A stretch of DNA of 11,236 bases from Candidatus Omnitrophota bacterium (GTDB lineage Bacteria > Omnitrophota > Gorgyraeia > B26-G9): contig QNCH01000037.1 in the NCBI GenBank assembly GCA_003645745.1, forward strand, positions 1-11,236, given 5' to 3'. The first letter of the stretch is position 1. Every line of letters begins with the position of its first letter. Positions 1 through 7,341 of the stretch are shown here, one piece after another. The notes below the pieces were generated by a model. That model had not been told where the DNA came from. It did no database searches and saw only the letters and a list, made by a program, of their open reading frames with translations. A program made the position numbers and the translations under genes.

Positions 1-523
1 GCAAAGTCAAGGTGATGCTATTGTCTTTAACTACAAACCTTCCTTCAGCATGAGCAATAGGAAGAAAAATAACCGTTTCTGCTCCTTTAAACCATAAAGA
101 TTTTGAAGATTCTACTCTCAGATACACCCATTTATCTACAAAATGCCCACAAGTATTAAAAACCAGACTTGCCTCTCCCTGAGAAAAAGGGCCATAAGGT
201 AAAATTCCTGCTTTCACCAACACTTGAAATCCATTACAAATACCCAGAATAATCTTACCTTCATTATAAAACCTGCGTATCTGCTCCTCCAGGAGAAACC
301 GTAACTGGTTAGCAAGAACCCTGCCTGCAGAAATATCATCACCATAGGTAAAACCTCCTGGCAAAGCAAGAATCTGATAATCATAAATCCGGTACCTGCT
401 TTTAATAAAATTATTTATATGTAAAACATCAACTCCTGCCCCTAAAAATTCAAAAGCAGTTTTTGTTTCCTGGTCACAATTTGTGCCAGCAGTTCTGAGG
501 ACTAAAACTTTAATTTTGCTCAT
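1..523 (-). CDS. purQ: Phosphoribosylformylglycinamidine synthase glutaminase subunit PurQ, 3' end beyond window
   Basis: This is the glutaminase subunit of FGAM synthase in cytoplasmic purine synthesis; it frees ammonia from glutamine for PurL. The frame is open for 174 codons from the ATG at 521-523 to the window edge. It starts MSKIKVLVLRTAGTNCDQET, the usual PurQ N-terminus. GICNGFQVL carries the expected nucleophile Cys96, and PIAHAEGRF carries the likely catalytic His158 and Glu160. Complete PurQ proteins are about 220-270 residues, so the C-terminus is missing only because the window ends. The first 14 nt overlap the end of the GGDEF gene in another frame. No Shine-Dalgarno sequence is visible before the ATG, which suggests reinitiation after the upstream gene. 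purS and purL are not in view. The family call is secure. Confidence 0.93.
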   Translation of the reverse strand, partial: MSKIKVLVLRTAGTNCDQETKTAFEFLGAGVDVLHINNFIKSRYRIYDYQILALPGGFTYGDDISAGRVLANQLRFLLEEQIRRFYNEGKIILGICNGFQVLVKAGILPYGPFSQGEASLVFNTCGHFVDKWVYLRVESSKSLWFKGAETVIFLPIAHAEGRFVVKDNSITLTL

Positions 524-2459
524 TAAAAAAAATTATTTTATCCCTGCCCGCGTTTTTTGCCATACTCAACGCGACTTCTGCTTGTTTAATAAACTGCTCA
601 GCATTAAAATGCTCATCAACCCCATCATAATAAACCACCCCAATACTTACAGTTGCCCCTAAAATTTTTCCATGGAACTCAACTTTTAAATCCCTGATGC
701 TGTTACTCAGTCTCTCCGCTGCAGTCATTGCCCCGCTAATATGCTTCCTTATAATTTCCGCTGGCGAACTGATTTGCTTATCATTAACCAGATTAGGGCA
801 AACAATCACCGCGAATTTTTCACTGCCGTAACGCGCTGGAATGTCTACAGTGCGAAGCTTAACTTTCAATAAAACTCCAAGATTTTCAAGAAAAAAATCA
901 CCCGCGTCATAACCAAATGTATTATTAAATTTTTTAAAACTATCAATATCAAGCATCAACAAAGCAAGCGGCTGTCCATATCTTTTTGCCCGGGAGACTT
1001 CTTCCCTTAAGCGAATCATAAAATAATTCTGATTAAAAACTCTGGTCATTTTATCAATAATCGCGTCATGATAAACATTAGCATTCTCAATTGCTATAGC
1101 AGCCTCAGCAGCAAACGCCTTCAGCTCACGAATATCCCCCCTGTTATAAATACCTCCTGAACTCTTTTGACTTAAAACAATAAATCCAATGAACATTTCC
1201 TTAAAAAATAAGGGCAGAACTACCTCTGCGTTTATTTTGCCTAATTGAAAAAAATTCGCCATAGTCCCAATAGAATCAAAGTAAAGTTTGCGCTCTTCGA
1301 GTATTATAACTTTATTACTTTTTTGTATTTGCTTTATAAACTCATCTTGCACGGAAAACTTTAAATCCTGTTGAGTCTTAGCATCTATGCCATAACACGC
1401 CTTAATAAAAAACATATCCTTAGTGCCATTTTGCAAAAATACTGCAATCTTATTAATTTCCAGAGTTTGAACAAGTAAATGGATTGCATAATCAAGCAGC
1501 TGCTCTAAATCAAGTATACCCATCAAATTTTTAGTAAATTCCCGCAAAACATTCTGATAGTCATACCTGCCGCGGCAAACTATTTTTTCAGTTATATCTT
1601 TTATAAATCTACTATATGGAGTAAAAAAGAAAAGAAAAATGACCACAATTAATGAAAACGAATTCGCGAATAAAAATCCCAATGGCTGCAAAAGAAAACC
1701 CGTCAGCAAACTATGCAGCACAATTACAGGAAAAATAAATAAAATAGCACTAATTACTTTACTTAAAATTAAATCAAGCTCCAAAGACCTATAATTATTG
1801 ATTGCATACGCCATAAGCATAATACCTGCTCCTAAGAAAAGTAATCCTATATGAAAAACATCTATATCAAAGACATGCAAAAAATCTAAAAACAAGCCTA
1901 TGCTGCAAATATATACTCCAGCCATAATAAAATTTGCCTGTTTTTTTGCTATTGCGGGCAAAGAACCTTCTTTTTTATAAATTTGCGCAAGACTCAAGCC
2001 TACAGGCAAAAACAAAAGCGCGTTTACAAAATAAATAACATAGGGGACACTATGCAAAGAAATCACATTCCCCCACGGAGAAAATTTAAACCGCATCGCG
2101 CTATAATTAATATTAAACGCGTAAAGCAAACCAGCGCAACCAAGCATAAAAGAAAACACAATAACAGTTTTAACTAAACTCTTGTTTCTGCCGCTAACTG
2201 AAAACATCAGATTTAAAAGCAAGGGCACAATAAAAAACGCGCCTATTGAAAAAAATTTCGCCCAGATAAGTAAAATATTATGTTCATACCTAAACTGAAT
2301 CATCCCAAAGTACAAAAGGCAATAACATAAACTGGAAAACGCGGTTAAAAAAAATGGCAGGCCTAGATAAGACTTCCTTCCCTTACTAAAAGAGAAAAAA
2401 ATAAGTGTGCATAAAATAAAAAAACCAGCAATAAATACGATAAAAGAATGTATATTCAT
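510..2459 (-). CDS. Membrane GAF-GGDEF protein with degenerate cyclase signature and intact RxxD I-site
   Basis: This 649-residue protein is a probable c-di-GMP signalling protein of the inner membrane. Residues 1-285 hold about nine hydrophobic segments, resembling the seven-helix sensor region of some histidine kinases plus two more helices. Residues about 305-460 look like a GAF domain and 465-645 are a GGDEF domain. The metal-binding DID (504-506), Asn512 and the GD pair (520-521) are kept. The signature is G-S-E-K-F (545-549) instead of GGDEF/GGEEF, so the second Gly and the fourth acidic residue are replaced. The product-binding RxxD site (Arg536, Asp539) is intact at the normal distance of five residues. 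Cyclase activity is therefore doubtful, and c-di-GMP or GTP binding is plausible. No good Shine-Dalgarno precedes ATG 2457-2459, but the start places the first helix at residues 5-25. Its end overlaps purQ by 14 nt. The sensed ligand is unknown. Confidence 0.9.
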   Translation of the reverse strand: MNIHSFIVFIAGFFILCTLIFFSFSKGRKSYLGLPFFLTAFSSLCYCLLYFGMIQFRYEHNILLIWAKFFSIGAFFIVPLLLNLMFSVSGRNKSLVKTVIVFSFMLGCAGLLYAFNINYSAMRFKFSPWGNVISLHSVPYVIYFVNALLFLPVGLSLAQIYKKEGSLPAIAKKQANFIMAGVYICSIGLFLDFLHVFDIDVFHIGLLFLGAGIMLMAYAINNYRSLELDLILSKVISAILFIFPVIVLHSLLTGFLLQPLGFLFANSFSLIVVIFLFFFTPYSRFIKDITEKIVCRGRYDYQNVLREFTKNLMGILDLEQLLDYAIHLLVQTLEINKIAVFLQNGTKDMFFIKACYGIDAKTQQDLKFSVQDEFIKQIQKSNKVIILEERKLYFDSIGTMANFFQLGKINAEVVLPLFFKEMFIGFIVLSQKSSGGIYNRGDIRELKAFAAEAAIAIENANVYHDAIIDKMTRVFNQNYFMIRLREEVSRAKRYGQPLALLMLDIDSFKKFNNTFGYDAGDFFLENLGVLLKVKLRTVDIPARYGSEKFAVIVCPNLVNDKQISSPAEIIRKHISGAMTAAERLSNSIRDLKVEFHGKILGATVSIGVVYYDGVDEHFNAEQFIKQAEVALSMAKNAGRDKIIFFNEQN

Positions 2460-2477
2460 AATTTCAAAAAAATTCAG

Positions 2478-2577
2478 AATTCAGTAGTCAGAATGAAAAA
2501 CAAATATACTCAAACGTAATACGTTTGAGTATAACCTTGAGCAATAACATTTTAGTTCTTTTTTCCCCTACTGAATT
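2478..2577. repeat. Short inverted repeat flanking a palindrome, with 7-nt tandem units
   Basis: The 10-nt arm aattcagtag (2478-2487) is matched by its exact reverse complement ctactgaatt (2568-2577). The left arm sits in a tandem run of 7-mers: aattcag (2471-2477), aattcag (2478-2484) and tagtcag (2485-2491). The pair encloses the palindrome at 2505-2533. This nested layout resembles the larger element at 5743-6073. It occupies most of the gap between rnfB and the GGDEF gene. No function can be assigned. Confidence 0.6.
2505..2533. repeat. Perfect 13-bp-arm palindrome, copy 1 of a dispersed family
   Basis: The arms tatactcaaacgt (2505-2517) and acgtttgagtata (2521-2533) are exact reverse complements around the trinucleotide aat. 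Related copies lie at 6001-6029, 8175-8203 and 8855-8883. This copy is 45 bp upstream of the GGDEF start. Read on the minus strand, the hairpin is followed by a T-rich stretch, so weak rho-independent termination after rnfB is possible. An operator is the other reading, because the outer arm plus the next bases gives TATATT, a possible -10 box. Confidence 0.8.
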
Positions 2578-2592
2578 TAACGGACAGTCCAC

Positions 2593-2619
2593 GCCTGTCT
2601 ACGTGCTGCACGCACAGGC
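2593..2619. repeat. GC-rich nested hairpin downstream of rnfB
   Basis: Outer arms gcctgt (2593-2598) and acaggc (2614-2619) enclose an inner palindrome, cgtgc-t-gcacg (2602-2612). It lies 12 nt beyond the rnfB stop codon. It stands out as GC-rich against its AT-rich surroundings. No U-tract follows it on the minus strand, so it is not a typical intrinsic terminator, though it could protect the 3' end of the rnf mRNA. It may be a member of a dispersed intergenic repeat. Confidence 0.5.
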
Positions 2620-2630
2620 AAGACCTATCC

Positions 2631-3443
2631 CTACCCCACAGATTTTATTAACGAGGTATTTTTAATTGCCTTTGTAGGACAAATTTCCACACATTTTCCA
2701 CAATTTATACACTTTGTATAATCAATAACTGCTAAATTATTTTCCAATTTTATTGCGCCAACAGGACATATTTTAACACACTTTCCACATCCAATACAAC
2801 CGGACTTACACTTTTTAAGTACATCCGCACCTTTTTCCAAAGAACTGCAATTAATATATACTGTTTTCTTTTTACTATGCATCTCGATTATGTTCCGCGG
2901 GCAAATTTGCACACATTTTAAACAGCCGCGGCAAAGCTCAGGGTTAATTACAGGCACACCAATATCCTGCATTTCAATCGCGCCAAAAGGGCAAACTTCA
3001 ATACAGGTCCCCTGTCCTAAACACGCGTATTCGCATTGCTTATGCCCGCCCATAAATCCAGCTGAAGCCCTACAGTCTTTTAACCCTTTATAGATAAATT
3101 TATTTTCACTTTTGCCTCCTCCACATTTAATCACCGCGACTTGTTGTTCTCCGCAATTTTGCAGGCTTGATATACCTAAAACTTTATTAATTTCGCATCT
3201 TGCCTGATCATTACAGGCCACGCAGCGTGAAAGCTCAGATTCTTTATTGACCAGAGCTTCCGCGAATGCAGCACATCCAGCGCTGCCGCAAGCTCCACAA
3301 TTTGCTCCTGGTAAAAGATCAGTCACCGCAGTAATTCTATGATCAATTGCAACAGAAAACTTCTTAGATGCCCAGGCTAATAATAAGCCGAAAATCCCTC
3401 CAAGAGCCGATAATGATCCTAAAGCTATAATAATTTGTTTCAT
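2631..3443 (-). CDS. rnfB: Rnf complex ferredoxin-side iron-sulfur subunit RnfB
   Basis: RnfB takes electrons from reduced ferredoxin into the membrane-bound Rnf ferredoxin:NAD oxidoreductase. The 270-residue protein has one N-terminal membrane helix (about 4-24). A four-cysteine Fe-S domain follows, LPGANCGACGSAGC, with Cys49, 52, 57 and 74. Then come four further cluster motifs: C-x3-C-x5-C-x3-C at 137-151, and CxxCxxCxxxCP motifs at 171-181, 216-226 and 245-255. The 137-151 pattern is typical of clostridial-type RnfB. Twenty cysteines would allow about five [4Fe-4S] clusters, plus extra unassigned cysteines. Its ATG overlaps the rnfD stop as ATGA, implying translational coupling. In known Rnf operons rnfG, rnfE and rnfA separate rnfD from rnfB; here they are missing. 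Confidence 0.95.
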   Translation of the reverse strand: MKQIIIALGSLSALGGIFGLLLAWASKKFSVAIDHRITAVTDLLPGANCGACGSAGCAAFAEALVNKESELSRCVACNDQARCEINKVLGISSLQNCGEQQVAVIKCGGGKSENKFIYKGLKDCRASAGFMGGHKQCEYACLGQGTCIEVCPFGAIEMQDIGVPVINPELCRGCLKCVQICPRNIIEMHSKKKTVYINCSSLEKGADVLKKCKSGCIGCGKCVKICPVGAIKLENNLAVIDYTKCINCGKCVEICPTKAIKNTSLIKSVG

Positions 3444-4423
3444 TTTAATTTTCCAAACACTTTGGGCATTGTAAACCGGTCAATTAAAGGAGCTGCCGCA
3501 TTCATAATTAAAATTGAAAAAGAAACACCTTCAGGATATCCTCCCCATAAGCGTATAACACTGGTAATCAGCCCGCAGCCCACACCAAAAATTAACTTTC
3601 CTTTTTTAGTCATTGGGCCGGTTACATAATCAGTAGCCATAAAAAACGCGCCTAAGATTAAACCTCCACATAAAAGATGAAAAATAAAATCCCCACGAAA
3701 AAATGTTCCCCCAGCAAAAATCCAGCTAAAAATCGCCACTGTGCCAATAAAAGATACTGGGATATGCCAGGAGATATAACCCTTAACAAGCAAATATAAC
3801 GCGCCGCTTAACAGAGCAATAATACAAACCTCGCCGATACAGCCTCCGCGAAAACCCAAAAACAGGTCAAGATAAGAATAGGAATTCACACTCAAATCAG
3901 CTAAAACATTTGTCCCGCTAAAACCATCTTTAAAAATTGCCAAAGGAGTAGGAGCGGTAACCGCGTCTACAGAAAAAGGCTTTGGCCAATGTGTCATTAA
4001 AGCAGGGAAACTAACCACTAAAAATACACGGCCCACTAATGCCGGATTAAATATATTCGAGCCTAAACCGCCAAAAAGAACTTTTCCAAACAATATCGCA
4101 ACAAAAGACCCCAAAAATACCATCCAAAGAGGTGAATGCGGAGGTAAATTATAAGCGAGAAGTAAGCCAGTTAAAAAAGCGCTGCCGTCAGCTAAAGTTG
4201 ATTTCTTTTTTTGCAATACACAACTTAAGTATTCAGTAAAACCAGCGCTCAAAACAGCTGTAAGCATAATCCACAAACATGCCCAGCCAAAAATATAAAT
4301 ACTTACTATGCCTGCAGGAATCAGGCAGAAAAATACTGTCCACATTATTTTAGCAACACTCTCTTGAGTATGGATATGCGGAGCGCAATTTACGGTTAAA
4401 CATATTTTTTGATCATTTTTCAT
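3440..4423 (-). CDS. rnfD: Rnf complex membrane FMN subunit RnfD (NqrB/RnfD family)
   Basis: RnfD is the polytopic inner-membrane subunit of the Rnf complex; it carries a covalently bound FMN and is implicated in ion translocation. The 327-residue length is normal for the family. Most of the protein is hydrophobic helices. Family motifs are clear: NIFNPALVGRVFL (123-135), DAVTAPTPLA with the likely flavinylated Thr159, TDYVTGPMTKKGKLIFG (264-280) and GGYPEGVSFSILIMNAAAPL (294-313). The flavinylation motif reads T-A-P-T, whereas S-G-A-T is more usual, but the Thr before Pro-Leu is kept. Its ATG overlaps the rnfC stop and its stop overlaps the rnfB start, both as ATGA. FMN attachment would need an ApbE-type flavin transferase, which is not in this window. 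Confidence 0.95.
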   Translation of the reverse strand: MKNDQKICLTVNCAPHIHTQESVAKIMWTVFFCLIPAGIVSIYIFGWACLWIMLTAVLSAGFTEYLSCVLQKKKSTLADGSAFLTGLLLAYNLPPHSPLWMVFLGSFVAILFGKVLFGGLGSNIFNPALVGRVFLVVSFPALMTHWPKPFSVDAVTAPTPLAIFKDGFSGTNVLADLSVNSYSYLDLFLGFRGGCIGEVCIIALLSGALYLLVKGYISWHIPVSFIGTVAIFSWIFAGGTFFRGDFIFHLLCGGLILGAFFMATDYVTGPMTKKGKLIFGVGCGLITSVIRLWGGYPEGVSFSILIMNAAAPLIDRFTMPKVFGKLK

Positions 4424-5718
4424 TTTAAAACTATCTTGGTTAACTTAATCTGTTCTACAATTTTCCGATTTGCCGGACACACATATGTACACAACCCGCA
4501 TTCTATACAATCAAACGGATTATACGCTCTTGCTAAATCAAAGCTGCGTTTCTGCGCGCATAAACTTAACGCGTAAGGCAAAAGCCGCATAGGACAAACA
4601 TCCACACAACGTCCGCACCTAATGCACGGCTGCTGCTCAAACTCACATCCTTCATCTTCTGCCAGTAGTAATATTCCAGAAGTGCCTTTAATCACCGGCA
4701 GATCATCTGTAAACTGAGCCAGGCCCATCATTGGCCCGCCCATAATAATTTTACTCACAGGTTTAGTCCCTACATGACAATAAGCAATAATCTCCTTAAA
4801 TTTTGTGCCTATTCTTACCTTCAAATTTGCCGGCTCTTTTAATGCCTTGCCAGTAACAGTAATTACCCTTTCATAAAGAGGCTTAGACAAAGCAACAGCA
4901 TCATAAACAGATAGAATAGTTGCTACATTATTGACCACTACTCCCGCGTCAAACGGCAATTTTCCTGAAGGCACTTCTCTGCCCAAAACAGCTTTAATCA
5001 ACTGTTTCTCAGCGCCCTGCGGATATTTAGTTTTTAAACTAACCACATCTATTGCCAGATTCAATTTTCTTACCGCTGTCCGCATTACTGCTATAGCTTG
5101 AGGCTTATCCGCTTCAATACCAATAAAAACGTTATCTACATTAAGAATTCTTTTTACAAGTAGAATACCCTGCAAAATATCTTCTGTCCTTTCCAGCATC
5201 AACCTGAAATCACAATTAAGATATGGTTCGCATTCAACAGCATTTATAATAAAAGAATCTATCGGACAGGGAGGGTTTAATTTTACACAAGTTGGAAACG
5301 CTGCTCCGCCTAACCCTACAATCCCCGCGGATTTAATTATCGCAAGCAGTTCATCTTTAGATAAATTTGCATAATTATTTCTTTTTACTATAGCAGGATC
5401 AAAGGTGTCTAATCCATCAGAATCAATATATATAGATTTGCATTTCCCTAACACAGGATGAGGGGCATCAACGATTTTAGACACTGTGCCTGAAATGCTT
5501 GAATGCACAGGGCTTGAGATTAATTTTTTAGCTTCAGCTATTTTTGTGCCTGTTTTTACCAAATCTCCAACTTTCACCAAAACTTCAGCTGGTGCGCCGA
5601 TATGCTGAATTAAAGGTAAAACCACTTGTTTAGGCAAAGGAAAATCTTTGATTGGTTTATCTTTTGTTAATTGTTTGTAACTACTTAAGTGTTTTCCGCC
5701 GCAAAATGATAACATCAT
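4420..5718 (-). CDS. rnfC: Rnf complex NADH-side subunit RnfC
   Basis: RnfC is the peripheral cytoplasmic subunit where the Rnf complex meets NAD(H). The 432-residue length fits the short, clostridial/Thermotoga-like form. An N-terminal barrel-sandwich region (about 35-85) is followed by GLGGAAFPT (135-143), which matches the nucleotide/FMN-binding loop shared with NuoF, and by ECEPYLNCD (162-170). Two ferredoxin-type motifs near the C-terminus have Cys365, 368, 371, 375 and Cys404, 407, 410, 414. Two ATG codons are adjacent; the first (5716-5718) is chosen because AGGA lies about 8 nt upstream, though the second would differ by one residue. It is first of the rnfC-rnfD-rnfB unit. Its leader overlaps the outer end of the repeat element at 5743-6073. 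Confidence 0.95.
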   Translation of the reverse strand: MMLSFCGGKHLSSYKQLTKDKPIKDFPLPKQVVLPLIQHIGAPAEVLVKVGDLVKTGTKIAEAKKLISSPVHSSISGTVSKIVDAPHPVLGKCKSIYIDSDGLDTFDPAIVKRNNYANLSKDELLAIIKSAGIVGLGGAAFPTCVKLNPPCPIDSFIINAVECEPYLNCDFRLMLERTEDILQGILLVKRILNVDNVFIGIEADKPQAIAVMRTAVRKLNLAIDVVSLKTKYPQGAEKQLIKAVLGREVPSGKLPFDAGVVVNNVATILSVYDAVALSKPLYERVITVTGKALKEPANLKVRIGTKFKEIIAYCHVGTKPVSKIIMGGPMMGLAQFTDDLPVIKGTSGILLLAEDEGCEFEQQPCIRCGRCVDVCPMRLLPYALSLCAQKRSFDLARAYNPFDCIECGLCTYVCPANRKIVEQIKLTKIVLK

Positions 5719-5872
5719 TTAATTTCCTATAGGTCCTATAGGGGACGTAGTTAGATAATTAGATATTCATTTTCTTCTGCAATTTTTTTCTCATCGGATT
5801 ATATAGATAACCTTATTGAAGAACGGCTTATCAAAATATTCTGAAAGCTCACCCCCACTTCTTTGTTTGCAA

Positions 5873-5973
5873 AATTTAGGCGTTTCCATGTGCCCTAAAT
5901 TGGAACGTTTTGACCTAAGACAAACCACAGGCGCAGCTCGCTGCGTTGAGGTTTGGCGAATGAAAAACGTTTC
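5873..5973. repeat. Two adjacent hairpins inside the MITE-like element
   Basis: The first hairpin pairs aatttagg (5873-5880) with cctaaatt (5894-5901). The second is a long interrupted stem. ggaacgtttt (5902-5911) pairs with 5964-5973 with one mismatch, caaacc (5921-5926) pairs with ggtttg (5950-5955), and cgcagc (5932-5937) pairs with gctgcg (5940-5945). The three helices are nearly collinear, giving a fold of about 72 nt. Such ordered pairing is unlikely by chance and suggests a structured RNA or a palindrome important for mobility. The strand is undetermined, and it matches no RNA family I recognise. Confidence 0.5.
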
Positions 5974-6000
5974 AAGATGCAGTATAAGGGGGATGTCATA

Positions 6001-6029
6001 AAATTGCAAACCTATTACGTTTGAGTATA
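6001..6029. repeat. Degraded palindrome, copy 2 of the dispersed family
   Basis: The right arm acgtttgagtata (6017-6029) is identical to copy 1. The left arm keeps mainly its inner part, caaacct (6007-6013). The central trinucleotide is att rather than aat, so this copy is in the opposite orientation to the other three. It lies inside the MITE-like element, 283 bp upstream of rnfC. Confidence 0.6.
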
Positions 6030-6098
6030 GCTTGCATAGATTTTTGTCAATACCTAATTACCTAACTACGTCCTCTATTCTCCCTATTCTCCTAACTA

Positions 6099-7244
6099 CT
6101 ACAATTTTTCTACAGGTTCAGTTAACTGAAACTTATTCTGCTGTATTCTTGTTTTTAAAATTTCGCAAATTTCCCGCGCCTTAAAATAACTGGAAAGCCC
6201 GGCACTTGGGATCGTCTTGCCCTTTAAGACAATCCTTCCTGTTTTTAAATCTTTATAATTAACTTTACCCACAAGATAAGAACTTTTCTCTGCGTCAAGC
6301 CTGCTATAATCAAACACATTAGTATAAATGTCTTGGTCACGCACTGCGATGCAATCTACCATTTGCTGGTCAATAACAGGAATCGGCACACCAATCCCCA
6401 CCGCTAAGCTCACGCCATAACCTAAAACAGACGCCGCGCGCAGCCATTCAGCACTCATTGTTTTTAAATCTCCCTGTACTGCCAATGTCCCAGCAGGTTC
6501 AATTGGCAGCCCGGATTTTTGCCTCGGCACATCCATATTATATTGTGTGCCCTGAGAAAAAATATATCCTGTTCCTCCCCCTAAAAATATCCGAGTGCCT
6601 ATGCCAATAGTACGAAAATATGGGTCATTTAAAAGGGGTGAGAGTTGTCCAGCGCTGCAATAATTAATATTAGCCATTTGCGGCCGCAACATCCCCATAT
6701 AAGTATAAATTGTTTTTTTAGAAAGATTTACCGCTGCGCTATAATTTTGATAACAATTACGCGGATTTAAAAGCCAGGCACTATTCATATTTTTCAAATT
6801 AATCAATTGTTCAAGGCTCTTACGCGGATATGTGTCTGTGCCATAAGCAGATGCCTTAAGCCTTACATCTTTGCCGCTAACTAAAGCTTCTATAATATGC
6901 GCTCCACCACAGTTAAACTCACCTGGATAATTAGCATTAGCCGGATCATTATCCGCAATCTCTGAAGCGCCAATCAACATATCCACAGCAGCTAAGCCGC
7001 AATAACAAGGCACATCATTTAAAGAAGCTTTCTGTATTTTCATCCGCGGCTTAACGCTGCCAATATTAAAAAGCGCCATAGATGAACACATTGGGCCAAA
7101 AGTCCCTGTAGTCACTACATCAACATAATTAGTTGTTGCTTTTCTGCCCTTATCTTTAATTATTTCTAAAAATTCTTCTTTTGTAACAACAACAGCTTTG
7201 CCTTTTTTTATTTTCTGATTAATCTCAGCAATAGTTTTTGCCAT
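6099..7244 (-). CDS. DUF39/HcyBio family homocysteine biosynthesis protein (putative L-aspartate semialdehyde sulfurtransferase)
   Basis: The 381-residue protein matches the DUF39 family. In Methanosarcina this family (MA1821) makes homocysteine by putting sulfide-derived sulfur into aspartate semialdehyde. Features visible here are the N-terminal IAEINQKIKKGKAVVVTKEE, then TGTFGPMCSS with Cys53, VPCYCG (Cys80, Cys82), FNCGGAH (Cys112) and the Gly-rich stretch FLGGGTGYIFSQGTQ (220-234). Cys53 and Cys112 are candidates for the persulfide-carrying cysteines known in the family; that assignment is inference. The methanogen protein has a C-terminal CBS pair that is absent here. The NIL-ferredoxin partner (MA1822-like) is not in the window. 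Start ATG 7242-7244 has AAAGG about 9 nt upstream. It lies 97 bp after thi4, which also belongs to a sulfide-using family. Confidence 0.9.
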   Translation of the reverse strand: MAKTIAEINQKIKKGKAVVVTKEEFLEIIKDKGRKATTNYVDVVTTGTFGPMCSSMALFNIGSVKPRMKIQKASLNDVPCYCGLAAVDMLIGASEIADNDPANANYPGEFNCGGAHIIEALVSGKDVRLKASAYGTDTYPRKSLEQLINLKNMNSAWLLNPRNCYQNYSAAVNLSKKTIYTYMGMLRPQMANINYCSAGQLSPLLNDPYFRTIGIGTRIFLGGGTGYIFSQGTQYNMDVPRQKSGLPIEPAGTLAVQGDLKTMSAEWLRAASVLGYGVSLAVGIGVPIPVIDQQMVDCIAVRDQDIYTNVFDYSRLDAEKSSYLVGKVNYKDLKTGRIVLKGKTIPSAGLSSYFKAREICEILKTRIQQNKFQLTEPVEKL

Positions 7245-7270
7245 AGTTTATAACCTTTAAAATTATTAAA

Positions 7271-7318
7271 TCCCTGCTAAAAAATTGCGGGCATGTCCTG
7301 CTGCTTTTTGCAGGGAAT
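7271..7318. repeat. Hairpin-forming intergenic repeat, copy A
   Basis: Outer arms tccctgc (7271-7277) and gcaggga (7310-7316) are exact reverse complements. The interior gcgggcat and cctgc motifs also occur in copy B at 8292-8338, with the same order and spacing apart from a few short indels. It fills most of the 97-bp gap between thi4 and the DUF39 gene. It looks like a member of a dispersed repeat family and not a gene-specific site. Confidence 0.6.
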
Positions 7319-7341
7319 GACATTGTCGGATATTCTATTGT

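Larger units (their letters stand above)
5743..6073. mobile_element. MITE-like element with imperfect 25-bp terminal inverted repeats
   Basis: The left end (5743-5767) and the reverse complement of the right end (6049-6073) agree at 23 of 25 positions by hand alignment. The outward flanks also correspond, each holding two spaced ctat units. The 331-bp interval contains two hairpin-forming segments (5873-5901 and 5902-5973) and a degraded copy of the tatactcaaacgt palindrome (6001-6029). It holds no convincing gene and no transposase. It fills most of the 380-bp gap between the DUF39 gene and rnfC. A non-autonomous mobile element fits best. A structured leader RNA for rnfCDB is the alternative. 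No clear target-site duplication was found. Confidence 0.45.

Noticed and set aside
2593..2619. Intrinsic terminator for rnfB
   Set aside because: The stem is GC-rich and well placed, but no U-tract follows on the minus strand, so I list it only as a hairpin.
2631..5718. Na+-translocating NADH:quinone reductase (Nqr) instead of Rnf
   Set aside because: NqrA lacks the two ferredoxin motifs seen at the end of this RnfC, and NqrF is unlike the multi-cluster RnfB present here. The three genes fit Rnf only.
5791..6009. 72-codon minus-strand open frame in the rnfC-DUF39 gap
   Set aside because: It needs a TTG start, has no ribosome binding site, matches no family I know, and runs through the hairpins and palindrome of the MITE-like element. 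Its openness is best explained by chance or by element sequence.
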